From an uncultured Pseudoflavonifractor sp. (GTDB taxonomy: Bacteria > Bacillota > Clostridia > Oscillospirales > Oscillospiraceae): a DNA stretch of 64,000 nt. Under the pieces are notes generated by a model. That model did not search any database. It was not told the origin of the DNA and saw only the letters and a program-made list of their open reading frames with translations. Shown here one piece after another: positions 34,577 through 42,144 of this stretch (the first letter of the stretch is position 1; every line of letters begins with the position of its first letter). A program made the position numbers and the translations under genes. The stretch is from positions 1 through 64,000 of the forward strand of contig NZ_CALXEG010000001.1 in assembly GCF_944387275.1 (NCBI RefSeq). The letters are read 5' to 3'.

Positions 34577-35059
34577 CTATTTGTGGTAGCTGGAGCCCTC
34601 GGCGATTTTGAAGGCCCTGTAGAGCTGCTCCAGCAGCATGACCCTGGCCAGATGGTGGGGGAAGGTCATTTTGGACATGGACAGGCGCAGGTCGGCACGC
34701 TCCTTGACAGCGGGATGGAGTCCGTAGGAGGAGCCGATGACAAAGCAGAGCTGGCTGCGGCCCTGGCCGGCCCAGTCGGTGATCCGGCGGCTGAGCTCCT
34801 CGCTGGAGAGTCCTTTTCCCTCTACGCACATGGCGGTGACGGCGCACCCCTTGGGCAGCCGCTGGAGGATGGCGTCGGCCTCTTTCCGCAGGGCGGCGTC
34901 GATCTGGGCCTGGGAGGGGTTGTCGGGCAGCCGCTCCTCGGGCAGCTCGGTGAGCTGGAATTTGCAGTATCCTCCCAGCCGCTTGGCGTACTCGGCGGAG
35001 GCGTCGGTGTAGAACTTTTCCTTCAGTTTTCCCACGCAGATCACGTGAATTCCCAGCAT
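34577..35059 (-). CDS. rlmH: 23S rRNA (pseudouridine1915-N3)-methyltransferase RlmH
   Basis: A 160-aa SPOUT methyltransferase. The N-terminus is IHVICVGKLKEKFY, the SAM-binding knot is LCFVIGSSYGL, and the C-terminal signature is MTFPHHLARVMLLEQLYRAF...YHK. It modifies helix 69 of 23S rRNA. It lies 3 bp after walJ, the pairing also found near the wal locus of Bacilli. Confidence 0.97.
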   Translation of the reverse strand: MLGIHVICVGKLKEKFYTDASAEYAKRLGGYCKFQLTELPEERLPDNPSQAQIDAALRKEADAILQRLPKGCAVTAMCVEGKGLSSEELSRRITDWAGQGRSQLCFVIGSSYGLHPAVKERADLRLSMSKMTFPHHLARVMLLEQLYRAFKIAEGSSYHK

Positions 35060-35062
35060 ATA

Positions 35063-35851
35063 TTACACCTCACAGCGAATACCCGTCTCGCTTCTGGGGG
35101 CCACCTCCAGCCGCACGTCGGTCCCCGGCCGTATGCCCCTGCGCTCCATGGCGGCCAGCACCGTGTCGTAGGCTCTGGCGGGGGTGTTGTTCTCCTTGGA
35201 CAGGTGGGCCAGGATCACGGTGCTGGCCCCGTTTTCCACAGCGGAGCAGGCCAACTCGGCCCCTGCCTGGTTGGAGAGGTGTCCCCAGCCCCCCTGGATG
35301 CGCTCCTTCAGGTAGTAGGGGTAGGGTCCGGACTGGAGCCATTCCGGGTCGTAGTTGGTCTCGGCCACCAGCAGGTTGGCGCCCCGGATTCCCCTGGCCA
35401 CCTCCTCGGTGACCCTGCCCAGGTCGGTGACCACGGCTGCCTTTCTGCCCTCCGCGGAGACGGCGTAGCCCACGCTCTCCGCCGTGTCGTGGGGCGTGGG
35501 GAAGGACTCCACGGTCAGGCCTCCGATCTCAAAGACCGCGCCGGCCTCAAAGGCCCTGAGCCGGTTCTCCAGGAAGGCGATCCGGTAGCACAGCTGCCGT
35601 CCGGTGCCCTTGCTGGCGTATACCGGCATGTCAAACTGCTTGGTCAGGGTGGTCAGCCCACAGATATGGTCGGAGTGCTCGTGGGTGATGAGGATGCCCG
35701 CCAGTTCAGCCGGGTCGATCCCCAGCTCCCGCAGGCTCTTGGTGATTCGCCGGGCGGAGATGCCGGCGTCGATCAGGATATGGGTTTTCCCATCGGACAC
35801 CAGCAGGCTGTTGCCGCTGGAGCCGCTGGCAAGGGTGGTCAATGACAGCAA
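35063..35851 (-). CDS. walJ: Metallo-beta-lactamase-fold protein WalJ/YycJ
   Basis: A 262-aa MBL hydrolase. It starts SLTTLASGSSGNSLLVSDG, with the metal motif THEHSDH near residue 58, a later H in FPTPHDTAE, and an HLSKENN-type end. YycJ-class nucleases are linked to the WalRK system and DNA replication timing. Start codon TTG after AGGAGAGATTCGA. It is translationally next to rlmH, but it is 13 kb from walRKHI here. Confidence 0.9.
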   Translation of the reverse strand: MLSLTTLASGSSGNSLLVSDGKTHILIDAGISARRITKSLRELGIDPAELAGILITHEHSDHICGLTTLTKQFDMPVYASKGTGRQLCYRIAFLENRLRAFEAGAVFEIGGLTVESFPTPHDTAESVGYAVSAEGRKAAVVTDLGRVTEEVARGIRGANLLVAETNYDPEWLQSGPYPYYLKERIQGGWGHLSNQAGAELACSAVENGASTVILAHLSKENNTPARAYDTVLAAMERRGIRPGTDVRLEVAPRSETGIRCEV

Positions 35852-35924
35852 TCGAATCTCTCCTATGTAGTGTCTGCAAGCAATAAAACGGTCTGTGGGG
35901 GCGTTATATGCCCGGCGCGTTCAT

Positions 35925-35958
35925 AAAAACAGGGCGGCAGCACATTGCCGCCGCCCTG
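35925..35958 (-). terminator. Terminator after murA
   Basis: A GC-rich stem (35930-35938 with 35949-35958) followed on the minus strand by GTTTTTATG. Confidence 0.85.
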
Positions 35959-35971
35959 ACTGGCTGTTTTG

Positions 35972-37273
35972 TTATCCCACCTGGGCCTGCTTGTCCTCGT
36001 CGGGGGTGACCACAACGCGGATGTCGGCGCCCACGCCGGAGAGCTTGCGTACGATGTCCTCGTAGCCGCGCTCAATATAGTGGATGCAGTCCACCTCTGT
36101 GACGCCGTGGGCGGCCAGGCCGGCGATGACCATAGCCGCGCCGGCCCGCAGGTCGCAGGCCCGGACAGGGGCGCCGGTGAGGTGGTCCACGCCCTCAATG
36201 ACGGCCACCTTGCCGTCCACCTGGAACTGTGCGCCCATGCGGCGGATCTCGTCCACATAGCGGTAGCGGTTGTCCCACACGCCCTCAGTGACCACGCTGG
36301 TGCCCTCGGCCAGGGAGAGGACCACGGCCATCTGGGGCTGCATGTCGGTGGGGAAGCCGGGGTAAGGCAGGGTCTTGATGTTGGTGCGGGTGAGGCGCAC
36401 GGAGGGATCTCTGCGCACCAGAACAGCGTCATCCCGCTCTTCCACCTCCACGCCGGTCTCCACCAGCTTGGCGGTGATGCACTCCAGGTGCTTGGGGATG
36501 ACGTTTTTGATCAGGACCTCGCCTCCGGTGGCGGCCACGGCGGCCATATAGGTGCCCGCTTCGATCTGATCGGGGATAATGGAGTAGGTGCCGCCGTTGA
36601 GGCGATCCACGCCCTTGATCTTGATCACGTCGGTGCCGGCGCCCATGATCCGGGCGCCCATAGAGTTGAGGAAGTTGGCCAGATCCACGATATGGGGCTC
36701 TTTTGCGGCATTTTCGATGACCGTGGTGCCCTCGGCCAGGGTGGCGGCCAGCATGATGTTCATGGTGGCGCCCACGGAGACGATGTCCAGGTAGACCTGA
36801 GCGCCGCTCAGGCGCTTGCCGTCCTTGACCCAGGCGTTGACGAAGCCGCCCCGCACGTCCACCTCGGCGCCCATGGCCACAAAGCCCTTGATGTGCTGGT
36901 CAATGGGGCGGTCGCCCAGGTGGCAGCCGCCGGGAGGAGGCACCTGGGCGCTGCCGAAGCGGCCCAGCAGTGCGCCGATCAGGTAATAGGAGGCGCGGAT
37001 TTTCCGAGCCAGCTCGTTGGGGACTCTTGCGTTGCGGATGTGGGAGCAGTCGATGTCCACCGTGGTCCGGTTGACAGTGCGCACGTCGGCGCCCAGCTCC
37101 TGCAGGATGTTGAGGATCATCGTCACGTCGCTGATCTGGGGGATATTCTCAATACGGCATACGCCGTCCACCAAAAGTGCAGCGGGGATAATGGCCACCG
37201 CGGCATTTTTGGCGCCGCTGATATCGATTTCACCATAAAGCGGCTTACCGCCGCGGATCACATATTTTGTCAA
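35972..37273 (-). CDS. murA: UDP-N-acetylglucosamine 1-carboxyvinyltransferase MurA
   Basis: A 433-aa enolpyruvyl transferase, the first committed step of peptidoglycan synthesis. The N-terminal GAKNAAVAIIPAALL and the active-site loop PPPGGCHLGDRPIDQH keep the catalytic Cys (fosfomycin target). TLPYPGFPTDMQPQM and the C-terminal HYIERGYEDI are typical. Start codon TTG after AGAGGGTG. It has its own promoter with a roughly 165-nt structured leader. Clostridia often carry two paralogues, so this may be MurA1 or MurA2. Confidence 0.96.
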   Translation of the reverse strand: MTKYVIRGGKPLYGEIDISGAKNAAVAIIPAALLVDGVCRIENIPQISDVTMILNILQELGADVRTVNRTTVDIDCSHIRNARVPNELARKIRASYYLIGALLGRFGSAQVPPPGGCHLGDRPIDQHIKGFVAMGAEVDVRGGFVNAWVKDGKRLSGAQVYLDIVSVGATMNIMLAATLAEGTTVIENAAKEPHIVDLANFLNSMGARIMGAGTDVIKIKGVDRLNGGTYSIIPDQIEAGTYMAAVAATGGEVLIKNVIPKHLECITAKLVETGVEVEERDDAVLVRRDPSVRLTRTNIKTLPYPGFPTDMQPQMAVVLSLAEGTSVVTEGVWDNRYRYVDEIRRMGAQFQVDGKVAVIEGVDHLTGAPVRACDLRAGAAMVIAGLAAHGVTEVDCIHYIERGYEDIVRKLSGVGADIRVVVTPDEDKQAQVG

Positions 37274-37442
37274 AACGGCACCCTCTATTCTCTCCGTTGC
37301 GGCTGGAAACCAGCCTGTTCAGTCAGCAGGCCGGCACAACACCGGCCAGACAATTCAAGTTTATATTTTCCGCCGTACTCCTTCTGAAGGGGAAACCCCG
37401 ACGTTTTTCCGGCGCGGCATGCGCTCCATGCCAGTCGCAGAT

Positions 37443-37470
37443 ATTATAACATAGTCTCATGTAAAATCAA
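37443..37470 (-). promoter_or_regulatory. Promoter and leader of murA
   Basis: On the minus strand TTGATT (37470-37465), 16 nt, TATAAT (37448-37443) preceded by TGT. The transcript leader 37274-37435 contains three short hairpins, including GGCCGG/CCGGCC (about 37334-37352) and GGCTGG/CCAGCC (about 37303-37317). No known riboswitch was recognised. Confidence 0.65.
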
Positions 37471-37717
37471 AGTAATTTTACAGTATCTCCGGCCTCCTGA
37501 TTGAATTTTCGTGTCTTTCAGCCCCTTCTTTTTCCGTTTCCTGCCGTTTCTATGGTGTCACTATGTCCTTTTTTCTGTGGTTTTATTCTATTTAAACAAA
37601 TCTCCAAAAAGGAATGTCCTAGAAATTGGTTCCTTCGGTTTTCTCTGCCGCTCCCGGCTTTGGAACTTCTCTGAGCGATGGGCTTCCCTGTTCCGGCGGC
37701 CGTCTCGTCCATGGCAT

Positions 37718-37858
37718 AAAAAAGGAGTGTCTCCCATCCCGACGCGATTGCCCGGGGGCGACACTTCTCTGTTGAAAAAGCGGCAAATAATGTTCTTTTG
37801 CTCTGCCCCGGGTAGCGTGGAGGCCTCATATAAAAACTGGATGCCCTGTACTGTGCAA
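37718..37858 (-). ncRNA. Candidate small RNA upstream of murA
   Basis: The 703-bp stretch 37274-37976 has no gene. In it, on the minus strand, TTGCAC (37858-37853), 18 nt and TTTATA (37834-37829) could be a promoter. A hairpin with GTGTC/GACAC ends (37727-37764) followed by T6 (37723-37718) is a good intrinsic terminator. The RNA would be about 105 nt. An internal CCCGGGGC (around 37804-37812) can pair with the 5' arm of the terminator, so an attenuator is also possible. No family was recognised. Confidence 0.4.
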
Positions 37859-37976
37859 CAATCCGCACCGGAACGGGGAGATATGAGGAGGGGGCGATCC
37901 ATGTGAAAGCGTATCAAGCCCGGCGCCCTCCTGCCTGCCGCGGCAAGCGGCGCAACAATCGGAAAGGAGCATACTT

Positions 37977-38999
37977 ATGAGCACACAGACACAGCACATC
38001 GGCCTCCACCAGTGGGAGCGCGCGGACCCGTTTCTCCGGGAGGACTTCAACCAGGACCACCGTCTCATTGACGCCGCAGTGGCGCAGGCGGAGGGAAAAG
38101 CGGACCAGGCCCTGTCCGGTCTGGAGGACGTGGGCTACAACGTCTACAACCTGCTGCTGCAAAACTACTATGAGGGCAAATACACCGGCTTCAAGAAGGG
38201 GCTGATGTTTGACGGCTTTCTGGACGGCAGCCGCATCGCCTCCTGGGAGGGGAGCGCCTACCGTGACACAGCGGCTCACACCGTCAGCCTTGACACAGCC
38301 GGTCAGTCCGACGTCCCCCGGCCTGCCACGCTCACATCTGGAAAATCCGCACGCAGGGGCGATTTTGTCTCGCGTCTTTGGACCGCCCAGGGCAACGGTA
38401 CCATCACCGCGGTCTCGGTCCAGGGGTATGGCACCTCCAACATTCAAACCGTGGCGCTGTCCATCTGGCAGGACGACAGGAAGCTGGCTGATGCCACCAA
38501 GACGCTGGACTTTCTGAAAGATAACATGGCCTGGTATGAGTTTCCCATCACCTGCTCCATCCGCAAGGATGAGGTCTATGAAATTCGCGTGGAAAACGTC
38601 ACTTCCGAGGGGATTGCCGGAAGTATTGTCTGTGCATACGAGGACGAGGACAGTATCATCCACCCTGTTGCCATCGGGCTGACCGTTACACCTGCCGGCA
38701 GCACCTCGGGCGGGCTGATCTCTTCCGCCGAGGACATAGGCCCCTGGACTCAGGCCATCTGTTATGTCCGGCACAGCGGCGGCGGTACGGTCGCCGCGTT
38801 TCTGGGGGAGCAGAGCGGCAGCCTTGAGAAAATGGAGCAGGCGGGGACCTCTGCCGCTCAGACGCTGGAGGGGACTTCCTGTCAGGAGAGCACCTTCCGT
38901 CTGACCCGTTCTGCGGCAGCTGCGGCCGGATGCCTCCGCCTGTCCCTGTCCGGCAGCACGCCCGTTGTCCATGATTACGGCGTCATCTTTCTGGAATAA
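37977..38999 (+). CDS. Orphan phage tail-fibre-like protein
   Basis: A 340-aa protein. The N-terminal part (LHQWERADPFLREDFNQDH then RLIDAAV) is the attachment segment seen in tail fibres and receptor-binding proteins of Clostridial phages. The rest is beta-rich with Gly/Ser/Thr-rich stretches, and it has no signal peptide. GGAAAGGAGC precedes the ATG. It stands alone on the plus strand, 5.5 kb beyond the end of the phage cassette, which itself lacks an obvious fibre gene. It could be the fibre of that particle, or a leftover of another phage. Confidence 0.7.
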   Translation: MSTQTQHIGLHQWERADPFLREDFNQDHRLIDAAVAQAEGKADQALSGLEDVGYNVYNLLLQNYYEGKYTGFKKGLMFDGFLDGSRIASWEGSAYRDTAAHTVSLDTAGQSDVPRPATLTSGKSARRGDFVSRLWTAQGNGTITAVSVQGYGTSNIQTVALSIWQDDRKLADATKTLDFLKDNMAWYEFPITCSIRKDEVYEIRVENVTSEGIAGSIVCAYEDEDSIIHPVAIGLTVTPAGSTSGGLISSAEDIGPWTQAICYVRHSGGGTVAAFLGEQSGSLEKMEQAGTSAAQTLEGTSCQESTFRLTRSAAAAAGCLRLSLSGSTPVVHDYGVIFLE

Positions 39000-39012
39000 A
39001 AACAGGCATGAC

Positions 39013-39051
39013 AAAAGGGACCCCGGGCCAAAGGCCCGGGGTCCCTTTTTT
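39013..39051. terminator. Bidirectional terminator between fibre and S-layer genes
   Basis: A 17-bp perfect stem around AAA, with a T6 run on the plus side and a T4 run on the minus side. Confidence 0.92.
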
Positions 39052-39078
39052 GCTCTTGTGACTGTGTGAATCGTCAGA

Positions 39079-41586
39079 TTACACAGCGGGGGTGATCACG
39101 AACACCACGGAAGCGGTGTTGTTGGTGGTACCATCGGCGAGCACGACGGCGACCTTGGCGGTCTCGCTGGCAGCGATGTCGCTGGCGGTCACGGTCTCCA
39201 CGTCGCCGGTCTTCTCGTTGATGGCGTAGAAGACGGTGCTGTCGTTGTACAGGTAAGCGGTCTCGTCAGCGCCGACGACCATGACGCCGCCGGAGATGGA
39301 CTTCAGGCCAGTGGCGGGAGTCACAGCCTTGACTGCCTCGCTCACCACGCCGTCGGTGGTCACATAGGTGACCAGGCCGTTGACCTTGACGTAGTCGGTG
39401 GTGTCCACGGTCAGGGTGGTCTTCACGCCGTCCACGATAGCGGCATAGACATAATCCAGACCGTTGTTGCCATCGGAAACGACCTCATAGGCGTCCTTGT
39501 TCAGGATGTAAGCATACTTGGCAGCAGCCACGTCGCCGGTGAACTTGTCAGCCACGATGTAGACGTAGGTAGCCACGCCGTCCTTGCTCACGACCTGGCC
39601 GCTCTTCAGGTCAGCCTTGGCGATGCTGGGAACATTGGCGATGCCCTTGTAAGCGGTGTAGGTAGTGCCCTTCTTCACCAGGAAGATGGTGTTGGCGTTG
39701 GCGATGTTGGTGCCGTCGAACTTAGCGGTGTTGGTGGTGATGCCCTTATCGGTGGCAATGGCCTCAGCAGAGTCGACCAGAGTCAGCTCGTACTTGCCGT
39801 CCTTGTCGACGGAGTACTCGACGAACACGCCCTTGTTGGTAGCAACAGTGGCATAGTTGACCTCGTTCTCACCAGCGTCGGCGTTCACGACGGTCTTGCC
39901 GCCGAACTTGCTCATCTCGACGACCTCAACGGTGCCGTCCTCGAACAGCAGCTGAGCCTGAGCCACGAAGCTGGCGCCGATAGCGCTGCTGGTGATCTTG
40001 CCGTAGTCGAGAACCACGGCGGTCTTGGTGACGGTCTCCTCGGTGACCTTGACGGCCTTCACGATGTTGTTGCCGTTGTCCAGGTAGAAGGTGTAGGTGT
40101 TCTTGAAGTCGTTGGCGGTGTAGCCCTCCATGCCGTTGACAACCAGGCCGGACACACCGTAGTACACGCCGTCGACCTTGTAGGTGTTGTTCTTGATACC
40201 GGTGACAACGCCCTCAACGGTGTTGGCCTTCTCGATGTAGGTCACGCCGCCGATCTCAACGGTCAGGACCACGTCGTTCTTGGCCAGGCCCTCGTAGCCG
40301 GAGACGCTCTTGGCCTCGACATAGTTGGTGGTGACGCCGGGGACGGAGACCATCAGCACGTCATCCTCGGTCTTGGTCTTGACGTCGCCGGAGACGGTCT
40401 TGACGGACTTGTTGGTCAGCTTGACCAGGTCAGCCTTGCCGTTGCCGTTGGCGTCGATCAGCTCAACAACGGTACCGACCTTGATGGCGGCGTTGGCAGC
40501 AGCCACGTTGTCCAGCTTGGTGCCGTTCTCGAAGTAGTTGACGGACTCATCCAGCTCGGCGATGTAGGTCTTGTTGGCGGTCTTGTTGGTGGTCAGGTCG
40601 TTGGTCTTGCCAGCCTCATAGCCGGTCACCTTGGTGCCGTCGGTGCTGGTGCCCAGAACGTTGGTGGCGCTGATGACCAGGGAGCTGGAGATCAGGCTGC
40701 TGGCCTTGTAGGTGCCGTCGGTGTTCAGGGTGCCCTTCACGTACAGGGTGACAACGTTGCCGACCATGTCGGGGGTAGCGGTCAGGGTCTTGCTGATGGA
40801 CAGGTTGTTGGTGCCCACAGTGGCGGGAGCCAGAACGGCCTTGCCGTCCTCGATGCCGGTCACAGTGGCGTTCACCTTCACCATGCCGTAGGTCTGATAG
40901 CCCAGGGTGGTGGAGTCAACAACATACTCGCTCAGGTACTGCACGCCCATGTCGTACTGGAACTTGGGGGTCACAGTCTTGGCGTTCAGGGTGTTGTAGA
41001 TCATCTGAGCAGCGCCGTCACGGGTCAGGGTGTCGTTAGCGGTACCCTCAACGCCGTTGAGCAGGCCGGCAACCTGAGCGTCCTTCATGATGTTGACGGA
41101 CCACATGGAGTTGCCCTGGTACTTGCTGGCGTTGGCGTCATAGCCCAGAGCCACCAGCAGCATCTTGGCGGCCTGAACAACGGTCACGCCCTGGGTGGGG
41201 AAGAAGTGGCCCTGGCCGTCACCGGAGATGATGCCGTTGGCATAGCAGTACTTGATGTAGCCCTCGGCCCAGTTGGTGTCGATGTCGGTCAGATCGGTGG
41301 AAGTGCCCTCGAAGATGGCAGCGTCCACGTCGCCCATCAGCACGTAGGTGATGAGCTTGGCCATGGTGGCGCGGTCCACGCCCTCAGTGGGGGCATAGGA
41401 ACCGTCAGGCTTGCCCACGATGATGCCCAGATCGACCATCACGGAGACAGCCTCTTTGTTGGTGACCTTGTCCATATCGGTCAGGTCAGCCGCAGTCTTG
41501 TCCGCAGCGCCGGCGCCAATGACCATCATGCCGATGAGCATGACGGAGGCCAGAGCCAGGCTGAGGACCCGCTTGAGGTTTCTCAT
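39079..41586 (-). CDS. S-layer protein with N-terminal SLH domains
   Basis: An 835-aa exported protein. Signal peptide about 1-27 (LALASVMLIGMMVIGAGA). Three SLH motifs follow at about 40-215 (VSVMVDLGIIVGKPDGSY, YIKYCYANGIISGDGQGH, KMLLVALGYDA and the later SVNIMKDAQVAGLLNG). A roughly 600-residue Thr/Val/Asn-rich beta repeat region makes the lattice. Uniform preferred codons (AAC, GAC, ACC), a strong ribosome site and promoter suggest it is abundant, probably the major S-layer subunit. SLH domains bind pyruvylated wall polymers. Confidence 0.88.
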   Translation of the reverse strand: MRNLKRVLSLALASVMLIGMMVIGAGAADKTAADLTDMDKVTNKEAVSVMVDLGIIVGKPDGSYAPTEGVDRATMAKLITYVLMGDVDAAIFEGTSTDLTDIDTNWAEGYIKYCYANGIISGDGQGHFFPTQGVTVVQAAKMLLVALGYDANASKYQGNSMWSVNIMKDAQVAGLLNGVEGTANDTLTRDGAAQMIYNTLNAKTVTPKFQYDMGVQYLSEYVVDSTTLGYQTYGMVKVNATVTGIEDGKAVLAPATVGTNNLSISKTLTATPDMVGNVVTLYVKGTLNTDGTYKASSLISSSLVISATNVLGTSTDGTKVTGYEAGKTNDLTTNKTANKTYIAELDESVNYFENGTKLDNVAAANAAIKVGTVVELIDANGNGKADLVKLTNKSVKTVSGDVKTKTEDDVLMVSVPGVTTNYVEAKSVSGYEGLAKNDVVLTVEIGGVTYIEKANTVEGVVTGIKNNTYKVDGVYYGVSGLVVNGMEGYTANDFKNTYTFYLDNGNNIVKAVKVTEETVTKTAVVLDYGKITSSAIGASFVAQAQLLFEDGTVEVVEMSKFGGKTVVNADAGENEVNYATVATNKGVFVEYSVDKDGKYELTLVDSAEAIATDKGITTNTAKFDGTNIANANTIFLVKKGTTYTAYKGIANVPSIAKADLKSGQVVSKDGVATYVYIVADKFTGDVAAAKYAYILNKDAYEVVSDGNNGLDYVYAAIVDGVKTTLTVDTTDYVKVNGLVTYVTTDGVVSEAVKAVTPATGLKSISGGVMVVGADETAYLYNDSTVFYAINEKTGDVETVTASDIAASETAKVAVVLADGTTNNTASVVFVITPAV

Positions 41587-41669
41587 TTGGAATTCCTCCT
41601 TCTAAATTTTGAGTGTGGGGGGCAAACTAAGCGTTTCCGCACAGTACCGCACCCCTTGCCTCTGTGGGC

Positions 41670-41698
41670 ATGATAATACATCCCGGCGAAATCGTCAA
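41670..41698 (-). promoter_or_regulatory. Promoter of the S-layer gene
   Basis: On the minus strand TTGACG (41698-41693), 17 nt, TATCAT (41675-41670), giving an 80-nt leader to the ATG at 41586. The rest of the 558-bp gap 41587-42144 holds a candidate RNA on the other strand and the macA-like promoter region. Confidence 0.75.
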
Positions 41699-41868
41699 GC
41701 GGTTTCCCCCATTTGTAACACAACCGTAAAACTACGACCTTGCCGTTCCTGTCTTATCATTTTTTGTTAGACGATATGGCCATTTAAAAGGTTCCCGCCC
41801 TGTTTTTAAAATTTTTTGATTATTTTCGTTTGGCTGTAACATTTCCGTGTTTTCAATACATATAAGGT

Positions 41869-41987
41869 AGAGGCCCCCGTTTCAGGCCCCGGTGCTGTGC
41901 TCCGGCCCGCTGTCCGTCCCCGGCAGCGGCGCCTCTCCATGGGCTTGTTTCGGGCCGCCGCGATGCGCTTGGGCGTGCATCTTTTTT
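41869..41987 (+). ncRNA. Candidate structured RNA with intrinsic terminator
   Basis: A GC-rich island inside an AT-rich intergenic region. AGAGGC (41869-41874) can pair with GCCTCT (41931-41936), enclosing further hairpins. GATGCGC-TTGG-GCGTGCATC followed by T6 (41962-41987) is a good terminator. AT-rich sequence up to 41865 could hold a promoter. It may be a free-standing small RNA or an attenuating leader of the macA-like operon. No riboswitch class was recognised. Confidence 0.4.
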
Positions 41988-42042
41988 CTTTCGGACGGTA
42001 ACTTTTTTTCTTTCTCTGCGTCTAAAAGACAGGAGGCTGAAT

Positions 42043-42108
42043 CTTAAGGTTATCTTAACAACTTGTCATTCATTTGTAGTGCTTTCCCCTGTTCCCCCAT
42101 GCTACAAT
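42043..42108 (+). promoter_or_regulatory. Promoter region of the macA-like operon with 11-bp direct repeats
   Basis: CTTAA occurs at 42043-42047 and 42054-42058, exactly 11 bp apart, the spacing used by OmpR/PhoB-type regulators. TACAAT (42103-42108) is a likely -10, about 35 bp before the ATG; no clear -35 is present. This suggests an activated promoter. Confidence 0.4.
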
Positions 42109-42144
42109 GATGATGAGAACCTATGGCAATAGGAGGAAATGAAA

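Noticed and set aside
37511..37917. Short open frames on both strands in the gap before the fibre gene
   Set aside because: No ribosome sites, mixed composition and overlap with a likely intrinsic terminator; non-coding is the better reading.
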